DNA of 64,000 nt from Platerodrilus igneus. Taxonomy: Eukaryota > Arthropoda > Insecta > Coleoptera > Lycidae. Location of the stretch: assembly GCA_036346225.1 (NCBI GenBank), contig JARFIW010001344.1:1018501-1082500 (forward strand), given 5' to 3'. Numbering within the stretch: position 1 is the first letter of the stretch; every line of letters starts with the position of its first letter. The notes under the pieces are model-generated. The model worked only from the letters and a program-made list of their open reading frames with translations. It was not told where the DNA came from and did not search any database. This document shows, one piece after another, positions 44,797 through 56,277 of this stretch. Position numbers and translations under genes: made by a program.

Positions 44797-47700
44797 TGCT
44801 GTGTTAATAAGGTCATTTAGGGGCACTTAGGACCAATGGTATAACGCACTTTATATAAAATACAAGAGGGCTCAGAAAACGAGACAGTTTTCTGAAGAAA
44901 ACGAGAAATATGATGATTAGACTGGAAAGTAAATGACAACGCCCTGTATATAAACCATAATTATAATTAATTTAGTTAATAAAAAATATATTTTAAAAAT
45001 TTATTTAAATAAACAAATTTCCAAGTCGTTAGCAACATAATTGCAAGCAGAAACGCGACACACATGGATAACGCATCATTATTAAGTCAAGGATCCCAAT
45101 TAAAACAAGCAGGTTTAAAAATGCGTAAGATAGCAAACGCATATAATTTAATGCATACATTGTATTAAGTCTACGTGACTAGAAAATTAAAATCAACACC
45201 TGATTTATTAGAAACAAGCAAGGCATGGTAATTAAAATTAAAGTTCACTAAATTTATTTGAACAAACAATGGTTTACTTATCTAGAGGTATGAAAATCCA
45301 AAGGAATCAATGCTATTAACTCGAAATGGTACGTGACAAAAGCAACGCGTTTATGTTAACATACAATATAATACGATGGAATATCCGAAAACCTGGTATG
45401 AAAGTTTTATACACAACAACAAACTTTGCGCTTGTCAATAGATAGACGATGCATTCAAATATAAACGGATTTGTAAACAAATGATTTCGCCATGAAGTAA
45501 GGCATAATTTGCGTCTCTTAAAACAAAAATATTTACGTAAAGTGATTAATTGTAAAGTGTGAAATAATACCATTGTAATTATGGAAAATTAATGGGTTTG
45601 TCGTTTTATCCTTAAAAGGCGTAAGTCACTAAGAGTTGTTTTAATTTAATTTTAATATTTACCTTAAGGACTCTAAATAAATACTGAAAAACAAGTCTAT
45701 ATAAATACTGGAACAAGTTTAAATAATTACTGGGGAACAAGTCTAAGTAATTACTGGGGAACAAGTTTAAATAAATACTGGAAGCGATTATAAATGATTA
45801 CGGGAACAAATGAGGAAATGCAACAAGCATTTACTTTAACGATGAATTGTCAGGGAGTTTAATGTAGGACACTAGCGTGATTTAAGGCTATGCTATGAGG
45901 GATGCAGACAATGCCGAAAACAGTTGGACCAGGGACTGATTCGAGCTGAAAACAACAGGTTAGTCAATCTGAATGTTTTATTATTTTATTTCGTTGTACA
46001 TTGCTAAACTGAATTATTTAAAAATTAACATTGCATAGAATATTTCTAATTTAAATACTTTAAATTTTGCGATCATGATAATTTATGTGAGGGTCGGCAA
46101 GGTTTGTTTTTTTTTGAGTATACGTTGTAAATTACGTAAATATTTAAAGAGGTTGAGTCACGTTCATCGGGCTTCAGTTAATAACAATAATAGTGATTTT
46201 GCCGACTTTTTGATCATCTTAGGGAATGATAAATATTAAATATTTTATTTAATTGTTAGAAGAAAATTCTAGTTAAAGAATTCTTTAAACTTTTTATACG
46301 CTGTAAATGTTTTTGAGAACATTATAATAATTTGCGCTTAATGGTGTTTTGGTTTAAAAATTAGAACTGGAAGGAGAGGTAGAAGGTAAATTTAAATCCT
46401 TTGTTTGTCGTATTGTCGCAAGCTCCGTGCGTAATTTAAAAACTGAGTTAGCCGACGCAACTAAAATTATACATTAAAAACTAAAAATTGACAGATTAAA
46501 AATTTTTCCCTTTTAAATCACAAAAAGGGCGCATAGGGGTATTGCTACAGTATCACAACAATATTAAAACCGTGAAGCATAAAAATTCATTCGTTTCATT
46601 AAAAAGAAGAGATTTCAATTATTTACAAGACGCCTTCTATAAACAGAAGCAGTATTAAAATGCTCTACGTGTAATTTAATTATTCCGAGTAAAGAAACAA
46701 ATAGAAATTACATGCAAAATTTATATTTATTAACTCAATTTTAAGTAACCGGTATTAAACAAAATGTACAGATAATAATTAATATTTGATTAGGAGTCAC
46801 TAAAAATTAAAGGGTATTATTTTAATTGGAGTTAATTGGACCATTAGTAACATATAATATGTATAAAAGCTAGTAAAAACCCAATAATATTCAGATCGTA
46901 AAAGTATTATGTTTGAACACCTGCGTATTTTTAAATGTTTTATGTTCTGCGTAAAATTTGCAGATAACAAATGGTTACAGAGAATGTTGGAAATACCGTT
47001 GCTTAATATTTACGGGAAATGCTAATAAGGTGGGTTATTTCACAAGTCCACATGGATTGAAAATAACCGATACTAAAGAATATAGATTTGTACCACTCGG
47101 AACAGGGTAAATAGAGACAGATAATATGCGCAAGACAGAGACACATATAGTAAAAGGCGTGAGTGGAGCAACGTCACTGGGTTGCGATTGGTTGAAATTA
47201 AATGGCAAACTTGAGAGACGTTGCGAGCCGTGTCGAAATTTCTGAGATTTAACTGGTGCGAGTGCAAATTTAATAAGAACCGACGCACAGGCGGGCGAGA
47301 TGGGAACATAGTATACGAAATTCTAGAAACTGGGCGTTTTGAGGACAAAACCGACAGACAGGCTAACCACTATATATACCCAGGTTGATATGAGTTTCTC
47401 TCTCTTAGATTTTTCGATTTGATACAATGCGTTAAACTGTGCTTTTTAGTTTTCCGATTTTGATAGAATAATTTAAACAGTTTGCTCGTATATTTTGGTG
47501 ATTTAAAACAGTTTGTTCTTTACGTACTACAATGAATGTAATTTAGTGCACTTAGAAAAGAAGATACAAGGTAATAAAGTCTAGTATCACTGTACCAATT
47601 AGTCAAATTTGCAACGACAAATGAATACACAAAAGTAGGCAGTTTTGGCGTATATTTGTGAAAGAAGTATGAATTTCTTTGCTATTTTTCGGGGGTGTTA

Positions 47701-48632
47701 ATAATTAAATGATTCGTAAACGTGTCTGGATCCACAAAACAAGCTTCAGATATACACAAATGAGTTCCGGAAAAGTACTGAAACAACTTTAGATGAATGG
47801 TGGTGTAGAAAATTTTAAAGGCGACCAGTAATCCGAGGACATAAACATAACCCAGTTGGATTGGTGTGATTAACAGAGGACGATGTACATTGACGCCACG
47901 AGTGCATTAACCTTCAGGTAACTTATGCTTTGTTGTTCGATTTTTGATGTTTTGGTGTGTGTTGAATAACTGTATAATTGATTTACTTAAAATGGACAGT
48001 AGGGAAATTGTACTAACAACAAATTTTTAATTTTAAGGTGAAATTCTCTTGTTTAAGTAGAAAGGGGTATTTAGTATTTATGTTCTGGATTATGATGAAA
48101 ATTTGGGTATGTCTTTGAGCTCAATTAGACGAACCTGGTTAATTAACGTAAAGGGGTGGGAGATGCTCCCTTTGTACTCAGACTCAGGTCTGCATATATT
48201 GTTATATTAATTAGTAGGCATCTACAAGGACTTTAATTCTGGATGCACATTAAAATGATAATATATTTAATCTTGAAATTTTCTGATACTGAAATTTATG
48301 CTGAATTTTAATTTTGAAATTTTAATGTATTGTGAATATTGATGTAAATAGAGTTAACGTTGGTGTTTGTGATAGGAATGTGTTTGTTTTTTTTATGATT
48401 GAGGATGAAAGTTTTAACTAGGTGAGCAGCCGAGGCGGAAAAGAGTAAAGAGGCGATTAACAGAAGAAAGTCAACGGAACAGTTAATAGCTTTTTGTAGG
48501 TTTCACAGCATTCTTGACGCCCAATTCGTGAGGCTCGATTCTAATTAAAAAGGTTTCACAGCAATCTTGACGCCCAATCTGTGGGGCTCGATTCGAAAAC
48601 CGTAGTTCCCGGATTTTGGTGGATTCACAGCA
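44797..48632 (+). mobile_element. long relative of family K (K-long)
   Basis: Starts TATATTGCTGTGTTAATAAGG and ends GGATTCACAGCAATATA, i.e. the same TGCTGTG / CACAGCA inverted ends as K-2 but 3.8 kb long. Early similarity to K-1 includes GACAGTTTTCTGAAG and CGCCCTGTATATAAACC. A ~35-base tandem repeat built on AATAATTACTGGGGAACAAG (45670-45800) occupies the place of K's G-rich clauses. Near the end two copies of a ~53-base unit (GTTTCACAGCA.TCTTGACGCC) occur at 48502 and 48555. A TATATATAC box lies at 47371, but no ORF with known domains follows. Confidence 0.55.
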
Positions 48633-48637
48633 ATATA

Positions 48638-48821
48638 CAGGGTGTTTTTTTTAAGTGGGAGGTCACCTGTATATGGAAGACCAATGGTAGCACGAAGCTG
48701 AAAATTTGCACTAGGGGGTTTTCGAATGTGCCCTACACGTCTAAAATAGTTTCGATACGTTAGTACTTCCGGTTATACCGGAAGTCGGTATTACTATCGT
48801 TATTTTAAATAGAACACCCTG
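48638..48821 (+). mobile_element. 184-bp mariner-related MITE, left
   Basis: The ends CAGGGTGTTTTTTTTAAG and TTTTAAATAGAACACCCTG are inverted and TA-flanked. It holds a short hairpin ACTTCCGGTTATACCGGAAGT near 48768. Same length as its partner at 51402-51585. Confidence 0.8.
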
Positions 48822-49394
48822 TATATTTATGCATTTTCGAATTCCTTGTCGAATTTTATGTGAACTTTTATAACACAACCATACCTCTATCTAATGCCGT
48901 TTTCGAGATATTTTGACTTTTAGTAGATTTTTGACATTTGCACGCAGTCACATAAATTGGAATAACTAGAAAGTGAACGAACTTACAAAATTGTTTTTTT
49001 TGCTATCATATTAATAATACTTGATATTATTTCTACGTGCAAAGAAAATCTGATTGCAATGTACAGGGTGCTACAAAATTCATTTTATAATTTGACTAAT
49101 AAAATGTCAAATATTCCGTTTTTTTTAAATGGAACCTACCATATTTTGTTATATTAATCGATTCTATGGAAAAAAATACGTTAAGTATGTAATTACAACA
49201 AACCATTTATTGTAAGCCGTTTTTGAGTTATTTGCACTAAAAGAGAAAATGCGCTAGTTCAGTAACATAATAACATTTGCTACTATCAAGTAGCTTTTGT
49301 CCGATACATTAACAAAAGAATAATTGGTTATTTTTACGAAACGTCAAATGTAGATAATTCTAGGCAGGTTGCAATTCCTATACTGTAGTTATTT

Positions 49395-49483
49395 ATGAGG
49401 GTTAATCGAAACTTTACAAATCAAGATTATCTCGAAATGATAATTATTTTTGGCGAATGTAATAGATTTCTTCGAAGAACTGG
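49395..49483 (+). pseudogene. duplicated transposase start in left inverted arm
   Basis: Reads MRVNRNFTNQDYLEMIIIFG and then drifts into unrelated sequence. It is the mirror image of the transposase start at 50829 and marks how far the inverted arm extends. Not a separate gene. Confidence 0.8.
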
Positions 49484-49704
49484 CGATATTTTTTATCATA
49501 TATTTTGTTATATTGATCAATTCTATGGAATTAATATCTTTGTACTTAGAAAGCAGAAACTGCTTTTGCACATTTTAGTTGCCAAAAATGGCAGCGCAAG
49601 AACATTTTTTAAAAAATGTTTAAAAGCTACACAAACATGGAACAATGTATTTCATCTAACAATATTTTAGCTAAAGAAAAATAAATAAAAACATAATTGG
49701 TTGT

Positions 49705-50829
49705 TTATAAATGTTCTATTTGTCGGCCATTTTGATCCAAGCATTTTAAAATGCGTCTTTTAAACTCTTCATTTGTTGCCTTTTGTATTTGCTCTGCAGT
49801 TAAAGAATTTATAGCATTTAATACTCGCCTTTTGCAATCTTCCTCAGTAGTAGGAGCGTGGGAGAAGACCATATCTTTTACATACCCCCATAGAAACAAA
49901 TCCAAAGGAGTAAGATCGGGTGATCGGGGTGGCCATAAGTGAGGTCCGTTATTAGCTATAAATTGGTCTTCAAACAAGGCATGTAAAAGTACTCGGTTAC
50001 AACGTTTCCATTGTGCGCAGGAGCACCGTCGTGCTGGTAAAATATTTTGCGTAGTTCATTAGGTGGGAGGTTGTTTAAATATGCTAAAATTTCTCCACGC
50101 ACAATTTCTAAATATCGTACCCCTGTAAAAAGTGTTCATCGAGAAGAAAAAGAATTACTAAAACAATATGTACTTTACCGTTTAAATTTTCCGGGTAAAA
50201 CACTACACATACGATTCGCGAACCTCTAATAGCACAATAAACATTAAAAGACCATCTTTCCTGAAAATTTGTTATGTATGCTTGGTGAGGATTTTCTGTG
50301 GAACAATGGTGTAAATTATGTCGGTTAAACACTCCGTTTTTCGTAAACTTTGCTTCATCGCTCCAAATAATATTTTTCAAAAACTGTTCATCCTCTTGCG
50401 TTTTAAGTAATACAAATTTGCCAAACAACATGCTTCTTTCGAAATCGGTTTCCTTAAGGTGCCGAACAGGATAAAGTGACCAACTTTTAAAATTATTTGC
50501 CTTGAAAATATTGTATATGGAACTACGGCTCATTCCTATATCCTGCACATCATTATTTAGTGAAGCTCTGCTGCATAAAAATATGCCAATACATTAGTAA
50601 CTCCAATTACTTCCTCCGTCACGGTGCTGGTCCTGTTCTTTGTAATAAATGATCCATTATTTGCACAGTTTTTAAGAATAGTTTTAAGAAGCTTAACATT
50701 CGGCGCTGGCTTTTCAGGAAATTTTTGATGAAAGACATCGCAAGTTCTTTGACGAATTCTGTTGCATTCGCCATAAATAATTATCATTTCGAGATAATCT
50801 TGATTTGCAAAGTTTCGATTAACCCTCAT
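49705..50829 (-). pseudogene. mariner-type transposase (DD41D-like group), frameshifted
   Basis: The first piece (50829-50557) reads MRVNRNFANQDYLEMIIIYG and RTCDVFHQKFPEKPAPN, an HTH N-terminus. The second (50548-50108) includes GMSRSSIYNIFKAN and the first catalytic Asp in IIWSDEAKFTKNGVFNRHN. After a frameshift QHDGAPAHNGNVVTEYF gives the second Asp (about 49995-50045). After another, LWPPRSPDLTPLDLFLWGY in 49977-49705 gives the third. The spacing is ~41-42 residues, uncertain by one because of the frameshift. It is related to, but clearly different from, the transposase at 26930-27939. Inactive as read. Confidence 0.85.
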
Positions 50830-51401
50830 AAATAACTACAGTACAGGAATTGCAACCTGCGTAGAATTATTTACATTTGACGTTTCGTAAAAATAACCAA
50901 TTATTCTTTTGTTAATGTATCGGACAAAAACTGCTTGATAGTAGCAAATGTTATTATGTTACTGAACTAGCGCATTTTCTCTTTTAGTGCAAATAACTCA
51001 AAAACGGCTTACAATAAATGGATTGAAGTAATTACATACTTAACGTATTTTTTTCCATAGAATCGATTAATATAACAAAATATGGTAGGTTCCATTTAAA
51101 AAAAACGGAATATTTGACATTCTAATAGTCAAACTATAAAATGAATTTTGTAGCACCCTGTACATTGCAATCAGATATTCTTTGCACGTAAAAATAATAT
51201 CAAGTATTATTAATGTGATTGCAAAAAAACAATTTTGTAAGTTCGTTCACTTTCTAGTTATTTCAATTTATGTGACTGCGTGCAAATGTCAAAAATCTAT
51301 TAAAAGTCAAAATATCTCGAAAACGGCATTAGATAGAGGTATGGTTGTGTTATAAAAGTTCACATAAAATTCGACAAGAAATTCGAAAATGCATAAATAT
51401 A

Positions 51402-51585
51402 CAGGGTGTTCTGTTTAAAATAACGATAGTAATACCGACTTCCGGTATAACCGGAAATGCTAACGTATCGAAACTATTTTAGACGTGTAGGGCACATTCG
51501 AAAACCTCCTAGTACAAATTTTCAGCTTCGTCCTACCATTGGTCTTCCATATTCAGGTGACCTCCCACTTAAAAAAAACACCCTG
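51402..51585 (-). mobile_element. 184-bp mariner-related MITE, right
   Basis: Inverted copy of 48638-48821 with scattered substitutions; TA on both sides. Confidence 0.8.
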
Positions 51586-51587
51586 TA

Positions 51588-51597
51588 TATATCTATG

Positions 51598-51653
<56 letters not shown>

Positions 51654-51694
51654 CGTGTGTGTGTGCGTGTGCGTGTGCGTGTGCATGTGTGTGT
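51588..51694. repeat. (TA)n then (TG)n compound microsatellite
   Basis: TA tract 51601-51641 followed by TGTGTGTGCG-type repeats to about 51694. It begins repeat Z (CAAATAAAACCACCCC follows). Reading frames over it are low-complexity artefacts. Confidence 0.95.
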
Positions 51695-51800
51695 GCAAAT
51701 AAAACCACCCCAAAACCGAGGGAAATAATTTTTCTAATACATAATTTTTTATATATGCTCCCATAACTCTTTTTCAAGTGTTTCTAAGACCTTACCCAAA

Positions 51801-51803
<3 letters not shown>
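51695..51803 (+). repeat. repeat Z
   Basis: CAAATAAAACCACCCCAAAACCGAGGGAAATAATTTTTCTAATAC (read in parts) matches 57526-57577. Its right end, ACCTTACCCAAACTG, matches 44728-44743. Z thus appears as a short non-coding unit lying between a TA/TG tract and a TA tract. Confidence 0.75.

Positions 51804-51845
<42 letters not shown>
51804..51845. repeat. (TA)n microsatellite between Z and PLE-2
   Basis: About 20 TA units joining Z to the 3' end of PLE-2. Confidence 0.95.
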
Positions 51846-51848
<3 letters not shown>

Positions 51849-52380
51849 TTTTTTATTGGGTTTGAGGTCAGCTGGTAAAAAGAAAACTCTTTTATAATGC
51901 CTAAATTTTCGGATTTATTTAATCCTTGTTCACAGGCTTCTAAAAATGTTATAAACAACTAGGCTAGATTATACAAATATTAATTGCAACTTACATGATG
52001 AGTTGTTTTAAAAAATTAACATCGAAATTAATTATTAAACATAACTATTTTTAGTTTTTTACTTTAAAATGTAGGAAGGATATATAATTTGTATAAGAGG
52101 AAATGTAAAAATAAAAATTATGTCAGATTTTGAAATATTTCAAATTCTCTTTTTTAAGAGGATACCTGATACTTTTACTTAATGTATATGTTATGTTGTA
52201 TGTGATAGTTGTTTGTTTGTATGTGTGTGTGTATGCCCATGCGTTAGGTTGTGTGGTTTGTATGTGTGTATGTATTTATAACGTTGAACATATTAACAAA
52301 TATTACATTAGGTATGTAGCTATGTTTTAAAGTTAAGTAAATATGTGTAAATCGAGCTCAAACCACTAATAACAGTTTTT
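51846..52380 (-). repeat. PLE-2 3' terminal region
   Basis: Non-coding sequence between the GIY-YIG remnant and the TA tract, containing the hammerhead-type motif. It ends CCAGCTGACCTCAAACCCAA (minus) before the TA tract, similar in layout to 15860-15915. A GT-rich patch lies at 52205-52270. Confidence 0.6.
51899..51937 (-). ncRNA. hammerhead-type ribozyme motif, G3-C8 variant (PLE-2)
   Basis: Minus strand: stem I GCCT/AGGC (51937-51934 with 51902-51899), core GTGAACA (51933-51927) plus one extra A, stem II GGATT/AATCC with loop AAATA, GAA, self-complementary AATT as stem III, and U at the cleavage position. Core positions 3 and 8 are G and C instead of C and G, so the Watson-Crick pair is preserved but swapped. 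It lies downstream of the PLE-2 GIY-YIG remnant, where the terminal repeat is expected. Confidence 0.6.
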
Positions 52381-52384
52381 TATT

Positions 52385-52630
52385 TATACTATCTTTTGCA
52401 TTAAAAATATGATACATTTCAAGAAATAGTCTTTTTTGTTTATCTTTCTCTCTAATTCTAAAATTTTTGGATTTTTGAAATCTATTCTATGATCTAAATT
52501 AGCTGAATGACTCGATAAAGCACAGTAATTTGGTTTAACTTTTATGTCACTTCTGTGTTGAATTTACGCTGATTTAAGGATTGACATGTTTGTCCAATAT
52601 GCAGGCCATTACAATTTAAACAATTAATTT
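52385..52630 (-). pseudogene. PLE-2 GIY-YIG endonuclease, C-terminal portion
   Basis: Minus-strand frame reads NGLHIGQTCQSLNQRKFN (the YIGQT motif with His for Tyr), then, after a one-base shift, ALSSHSANLDHRIDFKNPKI and ELERKINKKDYFLKCIIFLM. These are the GIY-YIG core and the C-terminal ALS.H....H.IDF..PKIL block of Penelope-like proteins. It is separated from the RT part by the RTE insertion. In frame with 56278-57400 when the insertion and one target copy are ignored. Confidence 0.82.
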
Positions 52631-52637
52631 CATCATC

Positions 52638-52800
52638 ATCATCATTTTGTTTTCGACCTTACTTAAGGTCGGTTTGGCGCAGCTCTAACTTCTTTTCTAT
52701 TCTGTGCTAATCTAAAAAGCTCTACATACCCTTCACAACCTAAATTTCTAATAATTTGACTAATATAGTTTGGTCTAGGTCTTCCTATATCCTTCTATCT
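52638..52800 (-). pseudogene. second RTE 3' end
   Basis: Parallels 53055-53190 base for base with many substitutions and ends in the (ATG)n tail at 52631-52646. It reads GRPRPNYISQIIRNLGCEGY and LFRLAQNRKEVRAAPNRP. Either an older, 5'-truncated RTE into or beside which the larger one was placed, or a product of template switching. Confidence 0.75.
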
Positions 52801-53067
52801 TTTTTCCTATCCAGCTGACTCTACATAGATATTAGCAACCTGATGGTTGTTAAAGAAATCTAACATGTTTACATGATTACCATTTATAAGGAAATGAAAT
52901 ATAACCTGGTTATCCCTTTCAAAAAGGAAAAGTGTTAAATTATATGTTATGGTAAGGCTTAAGCAACGAATCGCTGCCAACATGCCAGACCGCTAACTAA
53001 TTGTGAGTTTGTCATGGTGACATTTAGTTAACTGATTTTTATTTTTTTGTTTTGTTTTCGAACTTAC

Positions 53068-54885
53068 TTAAAGTCGGTTTGACGCAGCTCTAAATTCTTT
53101 TCTATTCTGAGCTAGTCTAAAAAGGTCTACATAGCCTTCACAACCTAAATCTCTAATAATTTGACTAATATAGCTTTGTCTAGGCCTTCCTACTCTATTT
53201 TTATTTGGTAGTCTATAATCTAAAACTTTACCAAATAGCCCCTCGTGTCTTAACTGGTGCCCTATCATTCTATCTCTCCTGACCTTCAATTGTTTCCACA
53301 TACAGGGATCCTCACCTATCCTTCTATAAACTTCCTCGTTTGTTACTCTATCTGTCCAACTAATCTTTAACATTCTCCTATAACACCAAGTTTCAAAAGC
53401 TTCTATCTTTTTCTTATCTACTTCTTTAATTGTCCAAGTCTCACTACCGTATACTAGAACGCTCCATACGTACGACTTTAAGAAACTTTTTCTATTATCT
53501 AAACTAATACTATTAGCTATTAGTAAGTTTTTCTTTTTTAAAAACATTTTTCTAGCTTGAGCTATTCTAGCTACTATATCCCTTCTGCTACGTCCATTCT
53601 TTGTAATTATACTACCTAAATAGCAAAATTCATCTACCTCCTCTAACTCGGTATTACCTATTTTTAATTTTGGTTTAGAAGTAGGCTGTAACTCACTTGT
53701 CATTATCTTTGTCTTTACTGAATTAATTCTCATACTATAGTTACTTTGTAGTATCTCATCTAAAATATTTAAAAACTCTCCTAACTCTTTTCTAGACTCT
53801 GCTATAATGGCTATAACATCTGCAAAACGTAACATGTCTATTTTCTGTCCCTGTACACTAATACCTATCTCTTTTCTCTCTCTAGCTTAAAGCTTCCTCA
53901 ATATAAACATTAAAAATCAAGGGAGACAGTATACAACCCTGTCTAACACCATTTCTAATCTTAGCTTCCTTTTCTATTTCATCAAATCTAATTACTACGC
54001 TTTGGTTTTTATATAGACTGTAAATAATTTTTCTATCCCTATGAGAGATTCTTATTTTTCGCAAAACCCTGAACATAACAATCCAATTAATCCTATCAAA
54101 TGCTTTTTCTAAATCTACAAACGCGAAATGAGTCTTTTTATTTTTTTGTAACCTTTTTTCGATAATTACCCTAATCATTAGTATCGGTTCTCTAGTCCCT
54201 CTGTCTTTACGAAAACCATATTGGTCTTCGCCTAAATAATTCTCAGTCAAAGCTTCTACTCTATTTTTAATTATTATTGTTAGTATTTTGGAAGCACGAG
54301 AAGTTAAACTAACCGTTCTAAAATTCTCACACCTATCAGCTTCTGACTTTTTTGGGATTGGAATAATAATATTTTTTTCGAAATCTATTGGAACCTCACC
54401 TGTGTCATATATTACATTTACTAGTTCATATAATCTGTCTAAAGTTTTCTGACTTGCATATTTTATTAATTCTGCGGGAATATCGTCTATCCCTGGCGCT
54501 TTATTTAATTTAAGATTCCGAACAGATTATCAAATTCCTCTCTTAATATTGAGAACCCTATTTCTACATCCTCTTCCTGGTCGTACTCTAACTCATCCAT
54601 ATCGTCTCCCTTATATAAATCTTCTAAATATCTTTTCCATCTATCTGCTACCTCAACTTTATTTATTAGAAGCTCATTATTCTCGTCTCTAATACCATTA
54701 CATTTTTTCCTATCTTCCCCAAAAAACTTTTTAACTGCCCTGTAAGCCCTGTCTGTCTTACCTACTCTCAAATCGTCTTGTATTCTCTTACAATTCTCCT
54801 CCATCCATTTATTTCTAGCTTTTCTACACTTATGTACTATCTTATTTCTAACTTTATTATATTTTTGCTTACTTTCACTATCCAA
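53068..54885 (-). pseudogene. RTE reverse transcriptase
   Basis: Pieces: 54885-54505 (linker, HKCRKARNKWMEENCKRI), then a region with the fingers, then 54250-53882 with GEDQYGFRKDRGTREPILMI, FAFVDLEKAFDRINW and IRNGVRQGCILSPLIFNVYI. After a frameshift and stop at 53880, 53835-53068 has MLRFADVIAIIAESRKEL, where the catalytic FADD has become FADV. It continues with EVDEFCYLGSIITKNG and FETWCYRRMLKISWTD and ends LFRLAQNRKEFRAASNRL. The lost aspartate plus frameshifts mean no activity. Confidence 0.9.
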
Positions 54886-55149
54886 TTCTCTGAAAGGTTT
54901 AAGCTTTCTTCTATTCTCTATTAAATCTAATATCTCCTTTGTTACCCACGGTTTTCTCGCTTCTATTTTTTTCTTACCTATAGTCTGTGTTGCTGTATCA
55001 TGTACAGTCAGTTTTATTTCTTTCCATCTATTTTCTACATTCCCTCCTACAGCTATCTCTTTGCTCTTATTATCTAATACTTGTTTATATTCCTCTTTTA
55101 CCCTACTATCATTAAGCTTATCTAGATCCCATCCTCTCTTTAGCCTTTC

Positions 55150-56076
55150 TCAATTTTTGAATTTTAGTTTACACTTCATTTTAAGTAAGTTATGATCGCT
55201 ATCTATGTCAGCCCCTGGATAACTACGACAGTTTTTAACTTGGTTTCTAAATCTTTGTTTAACTAAAATATAATCTATTTGGTATCTAGCCCTATCACCT
55301 GGGGCTTTCCAGGTATATCTTCTCCTAACATGTTGTTCGAATAGGGTGTTTACAGTTACTAATCTATGTTCCTGGCACAACTCAACTAATCTTTCTCCTC
55401 TATCATTTCGTCTGCCATACCCAAATTTTCCTACCATTTTTCCCTCACTACCTTCTCCCACTGACGCATTAAAATCGCCCATAACTATTAAATTCTCATC
55501 TCCTTTTACTTTTCTCACTATACTATCTATGTCCTCGTATACCTTTTCTACTTCCTCATCCTCGTACTAAGTTGTTGGCATGTAAACCTGTACTAAAACA
55601 GTGTCTGTGTGTTTTGTACTCAATCTAACCATTATTATTCTATCACTAAATTGTAAGTACTCTTTAACTTTATGCCCTAATCTTTTACCTACCACTATTC
55701 CTACCCCTGCCTGTCCATTAGTTGAAGAATTTGTAATTATTCTATAATTATCTTTCCAAAAGTCATTACTATCTGGCCATCTCACCTCACTAATACCTAA
55801 AATGTCCAGCTTTTCCTTTCTCATTTCGACTAATAAATTCGTTAACTTATCTACTCTAAGTAATGACCTTACATTCCAAGTCCCTATCACTAAGTCGAAC
55901 TGTTGTTTTATATTCTTACGATGACGAGCCACAAGTACCCCCTCCCGGAGATACGAATGAGGGAGTATTTTACCTCCGGACAAGAATTTTACTTGTGAGC
56001 TCTCCATCATATGTATTTCGTGTTTTAGGCCACGCACACCTGGGAAATATTGTGGTAGGCTCCCATATCTTTCCAC
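55150..56076 (-). pseudogene. RTE AP-endonuclease domain
   Basis: Minus strand: GTWNVRSLLRVDKLTNLLVE, LDILGISEVRWPDSNDFW (metal-binding Glu), QAGVGIVVG, then LVQVYMPTT and, after a stop at 55567, VMGDFNASVGEGSEGKMVGK, RRRYTWKAPGDRARYQIDYI and DIDSDHNLLKMK (catalytic Asp/His). All apurinic-endonuclease-like landmarks of RTE/BovB LINEs are present. A single stop interrupts the frame in the YMPTT-stop-YEDEEVEK region. The enzyme nicks target DNA to start target-primed reverse transcription. Confidence 0.9.
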
Positions 56077-56277
56077 AACGCAGTTTTTAAAGATTTTAGC
56101 AAAAAGCCGTATCCGTCACGGCCACCCCCAACAAGCTTGTAAATTATTGAGGATCGCCCGAGACCAACCGACCCTTCTCCAATATCTGTTAGCCAGCAAG
56201 GCTACTGCCCCTTGCTGCGCCTTTTAATAGCCTTTTACGATAAGCAGGTTTACTATAGTAGTATTCTTTATCCCCTA

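Larger units (their letters stand above)
49064..51160 (-). mobile_element. mariner-type DNA transposon, inner element
   Basis: Ends CAGGGTGCTACAAAATTCA / TGAATTTTGTAGCACCCTG, TA on both sides (49062-49063 and 51161-51162), 2.1 kb. Its inverted arms extend more than 400 bp and include the transposase start, which therefore appears on both strands (49395 plus, 50829 minus). Confidence 0.88.
48638..51585. mobile_element. palindromic composite: nested mariner with ~850-bp inverted arms
   Basis: Left arm 48638-49480 and right arm 50745-51585 are inverted copies. Each arm comprises a 184-bp MITE-like unit (48638-48821 and 51402-51585), a ~240-bp spacer, and the end of the inner mariner including its first codons. 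The outer ends are CAGGGTG / CACCCTG flanked by TA (48636-48637 and 51586-51587). The inner mariner is 49064-51160, also with CAGGGTG ends and TA flanks. Confidence 0.85.

Noticed and set aside
48581..48763. 60-codon frame across the K-long/MITE boundary
   Set aside because: Spans two unrelated repeat ends, so cannot be a real gene.
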